Positions 8,574 to 16,272 of a DNA stretch of 19,947 bases are shown piece after piece. Numbering within the stretch: position 1 is the first letter of the stretch; each line of letters begins with the position of its first letter. A model generated the notes under the pieces. The model saw nothing but the letters and a program-made list of their open reading frames with translations. It did no database searches and had not been told where the DNA came from. The position numbers were made by a program, and so were the translations under genes. Origin of the DNA: Candidatus Delongbacteria bacterium (lineage in GTDB: Bacteria > JAGOEH01); contig JAGOEH010000042.1 in assembly GCA_017997825.1 (NCBI GenBank), forward strand, positions 1 to 19,947, read 5' to 3'.

Positions 8574-8594
8574 CAGCCTGCTTTCACTTATCTT
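8566..8594 (+). promoter_or_regulatory. Promoter of the FHA-GGDEF / Ser-Thr kinase operon
   Basis: A consensus TTGACA at 8566-8571, a 17-nt spacer and TATCTT at 8589-8594 make a strong sigma-70-like promoter on the plus strand, about 95 nt before the ATG at 8689. It diverges from the umuCD promoter, and both share the 8450-8570 control region. Confidence 0.7.
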
Positions 8595-8688
8595 AATCAT
8601 AAACTCAAGCCGGCCTTTCCCCTCCCCTGCCGATAGCTGATCTTACCCATTGCGGGTATGGGAAAAAGGCATTCGGAGCTGTATCTCT

Positions 8689-9612
8689 ATGGTTGAAAAC
8701 AATATAATCAATCCTCCGTGTTTCAATCCTGAGATGATTCATGGATTGAATGATTTTTTGGAACAAGCGCAACCGATCAAGTATTACCTGTTGGTTCTCT
8801 ATTCCCATGAGGAGATAATGGGAGAAAGCTGTGAAGTCATGGAGCAGTTAAAAATCGGCCGCTCGACCGATAATGATCTGGTTGTGCGAGACCCCAGGGT
8901 ATCCCGTCATCATTTTAAAATCACCCGTGAGAAGAACGGGCTCTTTGTGACCGATTTGCTATCCAAAAACGGAACCTATCTGAATCATCAGAGGATTGAA
9001 TCCTCGGTTCAACTAAAAAACGGAGATATCATCAATGCCGGATGGTCGATATTTCGCTTTGATGAACAGCGAGATATCAGGATCACCATGATCCGGAATA
9101 TCTATCTGGAAGCGATCAAGGACAAGCTGACTCAACTATTTAACAAGCAATACATCATCAATCAACTGCTCCATCACATATCGGAAAAAGCAAATCTACC
9201 CTTTGCTTTGCTGATGATGGATATCGATCATTTCAAACAGGTCAACGATACCTATGGACACCCGGCCGGAGACGAGGCATTGCGGTATGTCGCCTATCGG
9301 ATCGCATCGATTGTCCGAGAGCATGATGTGGCTGCCCGGTATGGAGGAGAAGAGTTCATGGTCGGCCTGATGGGAGTCGGCCCCGATCAGGCCTGGGAAA
9401 TCGCGGAACGGATCCGGACGGCTGTTGCCGCAGAACCGATCCGGACAGAGAACGCGGTTTTCAGTCTGAGTATCTCGATCGGAATCGCTTTTTTTCCGGC
9501 GGAATATCACGACATGGATAAGCTGATCGCCTTGGCGGACCGTCGGTTATATCAGGCCAAACATGGCGGCCGAAACCGGACCATCATGAATACCGATCCC
9601 GGCCGATCATAA
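8689..9612 (+). CDS. FHA-GGDEF protein, probable diguanylate cyclase
   Basis: A 307-residue cytoplasmic protein that should make cyclic di-GMP from two GTP. A FHA domain occupies about 32-125: IGRSTDNDLVVRDPRVSRHH (56-75) carries the phospho-threonine-binding Arg and Ser, with S92-K93-N94-G95 further on. A GGDEF domain occupies about 142-300: KDKLTQLFN (144-152), metal-binding D178 in MDIDHFK, and an intact active-site loop GGEEF (219-223). An RxxD product-inhibition site (R210-D213) lies exactly five residues before it, so feedback control by c-di-GMP is expected. ATG 8689 has GGAG ten bases upstream; an in-frame TTG at 8650 would add 13 residues with no better signal. The next gene, 17 nt downstream, is a Ser/Thr kinase, which makes phosphorylation-dependent control through the FHA domain likely. 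Confidence 0.93.
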   Translation: MVENNIINPPCFNPEMIHGLNDFLEQAQPIKYYLLVLYSHEEIMGESCEVMEQLKIGRSTDNDLVVRDPRVSRHHFKITREKNGLFVTDLLSKNGTYLNHQRIESSVQLKNGDIINAGWSIFRFDEQRDIRITMIRNIYLEAIKDKLTQLFNKQYIINQLLHHISEKANLPFALLMMDIDHFKQVNDTYGHPAGDEALRYVAYRIASIVREHDVAARYGGEEFMVGLMGVGPDQAWEIAERIRTAVAAEPIRTENAVFSLSISIGIAFFPAEYHDMDKLIALADRRLYQAKHGGRNRTIMNTDPGRS

Positions 9613-9629
9613 CAAAGCTGGAGAGATAA

Positions 9630-11255
9630 ATGAAAAAAAGCATCGGCAAATACCCGATTGAGGCCGAATTAGGCAGCGGAGGAATGGGCAAGATCTATCG
9701 GGCCCGACATCCATCCCTGAATAAACCGCTAGCCATCAAAGAGTTGACTATTCCTGACGATCCTCAATTCCAGCACCGATTTCAGCGCGAATCAGAAATT
9801 TTATTCGATTTCTCTCATCCCCATATTATCAAATACATGGATTCAGGCCAGGATAAAAAACGAGGTCTCTTTTTTTTAGTCATGGAATATATCGATGGAT
9901 TATCCCTGGATAAGCTGATCCGGGAAAAAGGCTACATTCGGCCGGATATAGCCATCCTGATCGCGGCCATGGTCTGCGACGGCCTGCACTATGCTCATGA
10001 CCATCGGATCATCCATCGGGATGTCAAATCATCCAACATTTTTATCGCTTATGACGGATCAGTCAAAATCGGAGATTTCGGTATATCGGGATTCAGCGAA
10101 ACCCGGTCCACGGCCTTGACATTGACAGGTCAGTTGATCGGAACCCCGGCCTATATGCCTCCCGAGCTGTTCAATCAAGATGTGCAGCTCAACGCTCCCT
10201 CTCCGACTATGGATATCTACAGTATGGGGGTTGTAATCTATGAAATGCTGTTGGGACATAATCCATTCGAACAGCCGACACTTGCCGGTACCATCCGGCA
10301 GGTGGTAACCAATTCATATAGCTCTTTCGACAACCTTCCTCAAACGACTCCACCCTGTATCCAATCCATCATCCGTAAATGCCTCAGGGCAAACCCGCAA
10401 GAGCGGTATCAAACTGCCCGCGAGTTAAAGCTTGATCTTTTGAAGACTATCGATTTACCCTCCGAGCAGCTTGACGATCGTAGAATATCCCTCCAGCTCC
10501 AGGATTATCTGGCCGGTCGGATTGAGCCGGAAACCCGGATCAATTGGCCGACCCGCCAACCCTCCACCGCCCGAAGGAAAACCACGGTTCTCGTTCTGAT
10601 TACCGTTTTGTTTGTCCTGATCATTATGGTCCTCAGCCTGCGCCTTTTGCGGCCGGATTCACGTTCCGGTCCGGATCAATCGCCCCAATCAGCCGATACG
10701 CTTCTTTCTCCCAACGATACGATCGGACGGGATTCCAGCTATCCAGTAGTCATTGCGATTGATTCTTCATTTTCTGCCACGTCGGAAAAAACGATGCCGG
10801 TTCAGCCGTCATCCCAAGGCCTTTCAAAATCGATTGGTAAAACACAGCCCACTACCGACAGCTTAAGTTTGGAAAGTGTCGTCAAAAAATACCAACGCTA
10901 TGTCCGCTTTAAAATCCGAATGGAACACCCGATTGATCGTTTGCCCAAACCTCCGGTTAAAAAGAAACCCAGGCGCCCCGAATTTGAACCAGCCCGTGTT
11001 GTTTCAGTTTTCTACCATGACCAAAACGCCACCCGGGAAGAGCATTTGGTGTTGGATACCCCGGTCCGGGAACATGATCATACCTATTTTATCAGCTCCA
11101 ATATTCCATTTACCAGTGATACGATTTTTGTCCGATTTCAATCCAACCAGTGGTATCATCCCCAGTCCAATGCCTATTATTTCCCGCTCAAGGAGCAGCA
11201 AGACACTACCATCCTGGTCGTTATGAAGCTTAATTTACCTCGACCACCCCATTAA
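9630..11255 (+). CDS. Transmembrane Ser/Thr protein kinase with extracytoplasmic domain
   Basis: A 541-residue PknB-like kinase. The cytoplasmic kinase domain (about 7-272) has the glycine loop GSGGMG (15-20), ATP-anchoring K37 (LAIKEL), catalytic H129-R130-D131 with N136, D149-F150-G151, an activation segment with several Thr (T161, T164, T166) and MPPE (177-179 region) for the APE motif. All key residues are present, so it should be active. One membrane helix lies at about 318-340 (TTVLVLITVLFVLIIMVLSL). The outside part begins with a Ser/Thr/Pro/Asp-rich linker (about 341-410), followed by a basic Pro-rich hinge and a beta-rich domain (about 450-535) that I do not recognise; it is not PASTA. 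GGAGAG lies upstream of the ATG. It is in one operon with the FHA-GGDEF gene, and convergent with the next gene, whose stop is 19 nt away. Confidence 0.93.
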   Translation: MKKSIGKYPIEAELGSGGMGKIYRARHPSLNKPLAIKELTIPDDPQFQHRFQRESEILFDFSHPHIIKYMDSGQDKKRGLFFLVMEYIDGLSLDKLIREKGYIRPDIAILIAAMVCDGLHYAHDHRIIHRDVKSSNIFIAYDGSVKIGDFGISGFSETRSTALTLTGQLIGTPAYMPPELFNQDVQLNAPSPTMDIYSMGVVIYEMLLGHNPFEQPTLAGTIRQVVTNSYSSFDNLPQTTPPCIQSIIRKCLRANPQERYQTARELKLDLLKTIDLPSEQLDDRRISLQLQDYLAGRIEPETRINWPTRQPSTARRKTTVLVLITVLFVLIIMVLSLRLLRPDSRSGPDQSPQSADTLLSPNDTIGRDSSYPVVIAIDSSFSATSEKTMPVQPSSQGLSKSIGKTQPTTDSLSLESVVKKYQRYVRFKIRMEHPIDRLPKPPVKKKPRRPEFEPARVVSVFYHDQNATREEHLVLDTPVREHDHTYFISSNIPFTSDTIFVRFQSNQWYHPQSNAYYFPLKEQQDTTILVVMKLNLPRPPH

Positions 11256-11274
11256 CCGGAAAAAACAGGTACCG

Positions 11275-14200
11275 TTATTTCAATACCATGATGGTTCGGA
11301 CCCGGGTCATATCCGGCGTTCTGAGACGGCAGAGATAGATTCCGGACGGCAAAGGATTTCCATTGCCATTCCGAGCTTCCCATTGAAAACGATAGCGGCC
11401 GGCAGCCAGATGTGCAAACTCATAGTTGTCAATTTGTTCCCCGGTAATGGAATAAAAACTAAGCGTTGCCGGGCCGGGGTGTGAGGTTATGAACATAAAT
11501 ACCGTCATGCGGCTGAAGGGATTGGGATAATTCTGCAGTTCTGATTTTTCAAGACCGGGTTGGGATGATATAATAAGTCTTGTCTGACCGGGTTCAATCT
11601 GGATTGAGGTATTCTGATTGGCGGTGCGGTCGATCAGTTCACACACGGCGGCCACCACCGTCGGATTAAGCGCAAACGATTCATTTCCCGATGGTTCCAA
11701 GGCTCCGGCCACATTGTCAAATGTGACAGAAGCAAAAGCGTCATTATCGGCCGCTTTGGGGATTGGTTTTCCGATGATATATTCCAGATAACTCCGGTCA
11801 GGATTTAAACGGACCAAGCGTGTTCCGGCCTGAATAAGTCGATTATACTGAAGGACGATATGGGGATGATTGGGGGCTGTCTGAACATGATCCTCAGCCG
11901 TCGCTACTACAATAACCATAATCTGAGGATTTTTCGCCACCACGGAATCGATCCAATACTCTCCATTGCGCCAATACCAAAACTCATGCGTTTCATCCTG
12001 GGTGGTCAAATGGGCCGGCAAGGACAATGGATAGAGATTTTGATCAAAAGCCTGGCGGGTAGCCCATTCGGAAACATAAAAACGATTCTGATGGATATAG
12101 GGAGTCAGGATAAAATCAGTTCCCAGGTCCGGGGCATTATTTCGATTGATATCATAGTATAATCCCCCGTCATAGTGATTTCGTTGATTATCGAGATAAA
12201 AAACGGCATTGGAATAGCGCAGCAGGCTCGAATCGAAGGTCCCGCTGCCGGTGGAATAAGCCGGATTGATGGAAGGATTGGGGGGATCCCGGGGATCTCG
12301 GTGGCCGGCTTCAGCCGTCGGCATGGCATCGCCGACCGGCGATTCCCAATTGACCAGCCATTGCAGGGGATTGATCTCCTGAGCTGTAATTCCGGCCGCG
12401 GCCAGAGCACTATTGCCGCCGTTGGATAAACCGACCAATCCCAGATTCTCGTATCGTAACGGCAACCCCGGCTGATAATCGGAAATCCTTTTCCCTGTTT
12501 GATCCGGAATCAGACCCTGGGCAAACCGGACAACATCAACCAGGGATTGAATCGATAAAGGACCTCGATCATCGTAGATTCCTCCGCTGGGACAACTCGA
12601 GTCCGGACCGACACTGCCCGGAAAATTGAAATGAATCTCGGTGATTCCCCATTGAGGCAAATCAAGGATTTTATTACCGATCGAACCGCCATCGGAACCT
12701 CCCGGTATAATGATCGCCAAGGGAGATCCGGATGAAAGCCGTGGAAACGAAGGGAACAGAATCTGAACGGCAATTCCCGACTCTCCGGCCACAGCCGAAG
12801 GGATATAGCATACGACGGAATCCGGTATCGACACCTCACCGCTGTCCGGGAGAACCCTCTCCAGATTGGGTTTCCATTCATTGTAATAAGTCCGATCCAC
12901 CATTTCCAGGATACCGGCCAGCGGGACCAGACTGGAAGCGCTAACGGAATCCGGATAAGCCCATTCTCCAATCTGATTCCAATCAATGGGAGCGGTATTG
13001 GCGTCATGATCGGGGAAATGGTTGATCCATCCGGGTTTGAACAGACCGATGTAAGCCGGATCGGGATTGAGTCTGACCCACAGTCCATTTCGGCGCAATC
13101 CGTTGTATGCTTGATGGATATGAGGTTTATCCGCCACAGGATGGACATGATCCCGGCGGCAAAAGATTTGCATGATTTTTAAATTGGGCAGATCGGAGGC
13201 AATCTGATCATACTTCAGGACCGAGGAACGGTAAGGCCAGTCCCGTTTGGCATCGGCAAGCGTACACAAGGATTCCGGCCAGTTTAGGGTATCCAGAGCA
13301 TGATTCCGAATCAGAGCCTGGAGAAGATTGACGGAATAATAGTATTTGCCGACCATTTGGGGAATCCGGTTACCCAATATATAAGTACCGCTTTGATGCT
13401 GGAAAAAGGGACGGCCATTGGGAAAAACGCCATTCCGAATCCAGCCGGCACCGGAATAATCCAGCACAATAGCCGTATCCGAATAGGATTCTGGATAGTG
13501 ATAGAAGGGATTATAGACCGGAATTCTGGAATCGGAATCATCCCAGTGGCCGATTTCCACGCACGAAAGGATATCCAGAGTCGGATTCTCCCGTCCGATC
13601 CACCACGCCAGCCCCTGCAACTGGGATCCATACTCGGCCATCACGTTGACCGCCGCGATCCCGGGATGGGAGAAGGCATATAATCCGACATTATCGGTCA
13701 ATACGGGCATTGAACAGCCATCTCCGATATAGCGCCCAGTCCAGTCAGGAATTTGTCCCAGGGCAAACCGGATAACATCCCGCAACGCCTGGATACAGAC
13801 TGGTCCGCCGTAATCGAAGTCCCCGTCACTCTTGACTCCGGTAGCCTGATCCTCTTTGCCCGGCCACAAATAACTGAGGTGGATCACCCCTAAATCCTTC
13901 AGACCAATAGCGGCTGCAAAGGAATGAGTTGGGGTAAAAAAAGTGGACACCGAGATGACTACCGGAGCCCCGCCCGAGAACCGGGGCTGATGCGGTAAAT
14001 CAATCCGAACGGCAATCGTGCCGATTCCCTCGGATTGAATATAAACCACACCGTCCGGCAACGTTCCTGAGTATCCGCTTAAAATCGCTCTGACACTCCG
14101 GCAGTGACCAGGCTGGATTGCCCGAAACCAATTCATGTAAATCTCAGGATTGGCCTTGAAATTATAGACATGAAAAACCGCTCCCACTACCTTGCCGGAA

Positions 14201-14835
14201 TCGTAGGAATTCAGCATTTTAATCAGTTTGTTCAGTCCCGCATAATTGGTATCATCCAAAAAAAACTGGCCGATTCTCAGAACTTGTGTCGATCCATAAA
14301 TCCGTTCTTCAATCGGAAGGCCGGTATGAGTGATCAGATTTCCGTCATTCTGATAGGGGATCCCCTCAATCCAATCGGCTGTATCCCCGGTTCCAAATGT
14401 CAGAATAGAAGAATCACCGCCCAACGGCATCATGACCTCCATAAAATCGTTCATATCTCCCTTAAGGTCGGCCGGATCCTTACCGTAAGCCAAAATAGTG
14501 GACTGGCTAGTATCTGCCGAATAACCGTCCCAATGGTAGGGGGCTCTTAATCCATGGTGATGCATAGCAATTTCATGGCCCTGTTCCTGCCATTCCCTCA
14601 GCAATCGCAGTTTGGCTGTATCCTCTCGGATGATCTGCGCCCAAGGCTCGGTAAATTCGATGGTTAAGTGAACCTGATACGCATCCGCACTATCAACCAG
14701 ACGCAGCAGCACCGGGAAGTTTTCCGTTTCGTTCGGATCACAATGAACCGCTGTAAAAACCATGGGTGGTTGAGCCAGGGAAAAAGAACACTCAACGATC
14801 AGGTACAGTATCATTAACTTGATTTTGATGGACAT
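11275..14835 (-). CDS. Secreted deacetylase-like / tandem alpha-beta hydrolase protein with T9SS sorting domain
   Basis: An 1186-residue exported protein. Residues 1-21 are a signal peptide. Residues 24-255 resemble the polysaccharide-deacetylase (NodB) barrel: TAVHCDPNE early and GHEIAMHHHG (86-95) at the histidine motif; this call is moderate. Two homologous alpha/beta-hydrolase units follow, about 262-655 and 672-1075. Paired landmarks are FALGQIPDWTG / FAQGLIPDQTG, nucleophile region AFSHPG (S389) / GLSNGG (S804), GHWDD / GHRDP, then DHV...PHI (H563 / H983) and VRLNPD. Unit 2 keeps a proper G-x-S-x-G elbow and unit 1 does not. The C-terminus (about 1101-1186), from NYPNPF to SGIYLCRLR and TIMVLK, is a type A T9SS sorting domain, so the protein is secreted or surface-bound. 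The start has AAGGAG six bases upstream and a good promoter at 14856-14884. The substrate is unknown; an ester- or acyl-bearing polymer is a guess. Confidence 0.85.
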   Translation of the reverse strand: MSIKIKLMILYLIVECSFSLAQPPMVFTAVHCDPNETENFPVLLRLVDSADAYQVHLTIEFTEPWAQIIREDTAKLRLLREWQEQGHEIAMHHHGLRAPYHWDGYSADTSQSTILAYGKDPADLKGDMNDFMEVMMPLGGDSSILTFGTGDTADWIEGIPYQNDGNLITHTGLPIEERIYGSTQVLRIGQFFLDDTNYAGLNKLIKMLNSYDSGKVVGAVFHVYNFKANPEIYMNWFRAIQPGHCRSVRAILSGYSGTLPDGVVYIQSEGIGTIAVRIDLPHQPRFSGGAPVVISVSTFFTPTHSFAAAIGLKDLGVIHLSYLWPGKEDQATGVKSDGDFDYGGPVCIQALRDVIRFALGQIPDWTGRYIGDGCSMPVLTDNVGLYAFSHPGIAAVNVMAEYGSQLQGLAWWIGRENPTLDILSCVEIGHWDDSDSRIPVYNPFYHYPESYSDTAIVLDYSGAGWIRNGVFPNGRPFFQHQSGTYILGNRIPQMVGKYYYSVNLLQALIRNHALDTLNWPESLCTLADAKRDWPYRSSVLKYDQIASDLPNLKIMQIFCRRDHVHPVADKPHIHQAYNGLRRNGLWVRLNPDPAYIGLFKPGWINHFPDHDANTAPIDWNQIGEWAYPDSVSASSLVPLAGILEMVDRTYYNEWKPNLERVLPDSGEVSIPDSVVCYIPSAVAGESGIAVQILFPSFPRLSSGSPLAIIIPGGSDGGSIGNKILDLPQWGITEIHFNFPGSVGPDSSCPSGGIYDDRGPLSIQSLVDVVRFAQGLIPDQTGKRISDYQPGLPLRYENLGLVGLSNGGNSALAAAGITAQEINPLQWLVNWESPVGDAMPTAEAGHRDPRDPPNPSINPAYSTGSGTFDSSLLRYSNAVFYLDNQRNHYDGGLYYDINRNNAPDLGTDFILTPYIHQNRFYVSEWATRQAFDQNLYPLSLPAHLTTQDETHEFWYWRNGEYWIDSVVAKNPQIMVIVVATAEDHVQTAPNHPHIVLQYNRLIQAGTRLVRLNPDRSYLEYIIGKPIPKAADNDAFASVTFDNVAGALEPSGNESFALNPTVVAAVCELIDRTANQNTSIQIEPGQTRLIISSQPGLEKSELQNYPNPFSRMTVFMFITSHPGPATLSFYSITGEQIDNYEFAHLAAGRYRFQWEARNGNGNPLPSGIYLCRLRTPDMTRVRTIMVLK

Positions 14836-14855
14836 TGATGGCTCCTTTTTTATTC

Positions 14856-14884
14856 AATCTAACATCCATCGGTCGAATTGTCAA
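14856..14884 (-). promoter_or_regulatory. Promoter of the 1186-residue hydrolase gene
   Basis: On the minus strand TTGACA (14884-14879), a 17-nt spacer and TAGATT (14861-14856) precede the gene by about 20 nt, so the leader would be only about 14 nt and begin at the ribosome binding site. The -35 box directly abuts the T-run of the upstream terminator. Confidence 0.7.
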
Positions 14885-14922
14885 AAAAAAAATCGGTGCG
14901 ACCTTTTTCGATCGCACCGATT
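14883..14922 (-). terminator. Rho-independent terminator after the VIT/vWA remnant
   Basis: On the minus strand an 11-bp perfect stem (AATCGGTGCGA, plus positions 14891-14901, with TCGCACCGATT, 14912-14922) and a 10-nt loop lead into a run of ten T residues. It lies 27 nt after the stop of the truncated vWA gene at 14950. Confidence 0.93.
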
Positions 14923-14949
14923 GGAAACAAAGAAATCAGGCTGACGGAA

Positions 14950-15657
14950 TTATTTAATCAACGTCATCCGTTTGCAGACTGACATCGCTCCGTAAGATAG
15001 GCGGTAAAGATAAATCCCGGAACACACCTTTTCGCCGCTATCATTCTTACCGTCCCAATTAATTTCATAGAACCCGGAGGATTGATTGCACAGGATAGTA
15101 TAAGTTCTGACTTTTTCGCCATTGATGTTATAAATGTCAAGATAGGCTGCCGGATAGTTTTTATCGCTCAGGATATAAAAACGGATGGTTGTGGTCAGAT
15201 TGAATGGATTAGGGAAATTGGAAAACAGCACCAGTTTTTTACCGATGGTTTCCTTTTCCATCTCTTCCGTGATGCGGGTCGGATCGACATAAAAGGCGGT
15301 ATAGGGTGTCAGGATTTGATAACGGATGCTAAGGGCAATCACCGCTTGGATCAGTTCCTGTTGTTCTCCGTACATTTCAATCATATTCAGCAGATCATCG
15401 ATTTTTTTCCTGGCCCAGAGTCGAGTGACGAAACGCTGTCCGCCTTCATGATTCTTATTAAAATAGAGTTCCCGGGTCAGGGAAAATGCTTCCGATTTTA
15501 ATTCCCCGGTCAGAGTCAGATCGTGGTAGCCGCCGGTCTGGTATCGCCCGACCACCACCTGTTGAGTTCCGACAAACAGCGATCCCAGGCCACATTTCTT
15601 TGTATTTAGATTGATTTGCCGAAGAATAGTTATGATCCCCATAAAACAATGCATCAC
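14950..15657 (-). pseudogene. 5'-truncated VIT/vWA-domain protein with T9SS sorting domain
   Basis: This frame encodes the last third of a secreted vault-type/von Willebrand factor A protein. From about 15590 downward it reads LGSLFVGTQQVVVGRY, then RLWARKKIDDLLNMIEMYG and IALSIRYQILTPYTAFYVD, the well-conserved tail that follows the vWA domain in inter-alpha-trypsin-inhibitor heavy-chain-like proteins. It ends in a complete T9SS sorting domain, from NFPNPFN to SGIYLYRLS and RMTLIK. The VIT domain and the metal-binding vWA core are missing. The first 25 or so codons, starting at 15657, are an unrelated shadow of the overlapping lipoprotein frame, so the start shown is not a real one. A strong terminator follows. 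It is either a dead remnant or the 3' half of a gene broken by the AT-rich segment upstream. Confidence 0.75.
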
Positions 15658-15973
15658 CAGTATTGTATATCTTTCCGGTCATGGCTGATTTACCATCTTT
15701 CCATCCTACTGCAAATTGAGGGTTCTTAATCATATCATAGTACTGGTCAGAGCCAGGTTCACACGTAGATAAATCCCTTGAGAATGAAACAGGCAAAGAA
15801 TATAATCGATTATTGTAAAAATATATTGGTTTATACGCTACAATCCATGCATTGTATTTATCAACGCTAAAAGTAGAATCAGCGAAAGCTTTTGCTTTGT
15901 CGCTACGATCATCCTCGTTTTTGCTACATAGTACGAGCATACAGCATGCTACTACCATCAACAGCTTTTTCAT
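15458..15973 (-). CDS. Small AT-rich lipoprotein, 3' end running out of frame into the vWA remnant
   Basis: The gene starts with a strong AAGGAGG site four bases before ATG 15973. It encodes a lipoprotein signal, MKKLLMVVACCMLVLC, with lipobox LVLC and the acylated Cys at 16. The next 105 or so residues are rich in Asn, Asp, Tyr and Lys and match nothing I recognise. From about position 15590 the frame overlaps, out of phase, the well-conserved coding sequence of the vWA remnant, so the last 45 or so residues (through the Arg-rich stretch to IFPDPGTLF) are probably shadow translation past a junction. The real protein is thus probably 3'-truncated. Base composition is unlike the neighbours: 15781-15840 has 15 G+C in 60, against 39 in 60 at 16681-16740. 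A promoter lies at 16010-16037. It may be expressed as a short hybrid lipoprotein, or be a pseudogene. Confidence 0.55.
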   Translation of the reverse strand: MKKLLMVVACCMLVLCSKNEDDRSDKAKAFADSTFSVDKYNAWIVAYKPIYFYNNRLYSLPVSFSRDLSTCEPGSDQYYDMIKNPQFAVGWKDGKSAMTGKIYNTGDALFYGDHNYSSANQSKYKEMWPGIAVCRNSTGGGRAIPDRRLPRSDSDRGIKIGSIFPDPGTLF

Positions 15974-16009
15974 AGCCCCTCCTTGGGTTATATTTGATTG
16001 ATTATGTCC

Positions 16010-16037
16010 AATATATTCCAAGGTGGAATCATATCAA
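16010..16037 (-). promoter_or_regulatory. Candidate promoter of the AT-rich lipoprotein gene with internal palindrome
   Basis: On the minus strand TTGATA (16037-16032), a 16-nt spacer and TATATT (16015-16010) lie about 37 nt before the lipoprotein ATG. The spacer contains a perfect inverted repeat, ATTCCA-3 nt-TGGAAT (16015-16029), which looks like a repressor site placed between the two promoter boxes. Confidence 0.55.
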
Positions 16038-16084
16038 TAGGAAAATGTGGGGAATTTTAAAATAATCCGCAAACAATGATCAAT

Positions 16085-16100
16085 CATGATTATAATCATG
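16085..16100. repeat. Perfect 16-bp palindrome
   Basis: CATGATTATAATCATG reads the same on both strands. It lies about 50 bp upstream of the lipoprotein -35 box and about 145 bp before the nuclease promoter, in AT-rich DNA without a T-run terminator context, so a dimeric regulator site is more likely than a terminator. Confidence 0.6.
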
Positions 16101-16242
16101 GCAACTAAAACATATCCATTGACAGCAATTTGAGGGAGGTTCTCGCAAGATAGTTGTCAATTTTCTCTCATTTTGCTGTCGTTTATCAGCAGGAGTTAAT
16201 CAGGATCAGAGAGAGGCTTGTGATATCAAATGGTTAAATATC

Positions 16243-16272
16243 TTGACATTCATTTCATAATCTCTATATTAT
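16243..16272 (+). promoter_or_regulatory. Promoter of the endonuclease gene
   Basis: Consensus TTGACA at 16243-16248 is followed by TATATTAT at 16265-16272 (TATATT after 16 nt or TATTAT after 18 nt). The transcript would carry a leader of about 155 nt that includes the 8-bp hairpin at 16360-16388 before the start at 16436. Confidence 0.7.

Noticed and set aside
8427-8600. E. coli-type SOS box upstream of umuC
   Set aside because: The CCTGTCA heptamers contain CTGT, but no CTGT-N8-ACAG pair occurs; only the separate inverted repeat at 8448-8471 was kept as a candidate.
11256-11274. Bidirectional terminator between the convergent kinase and hydrolase genes
   Set aside because: Only a bulged 5-bp pairing (AACCGG with CCGTT) is seen and no good T-run on either side.
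12510-13148. A 212-codon minus-strand frame inside the 1186-residue gene
   Set aside because: Same strand, other phase; its composition (many Arg, Pro, Ser, Ile) is that of frame-shifted translation, and the main frame has the hydrolase motifs.
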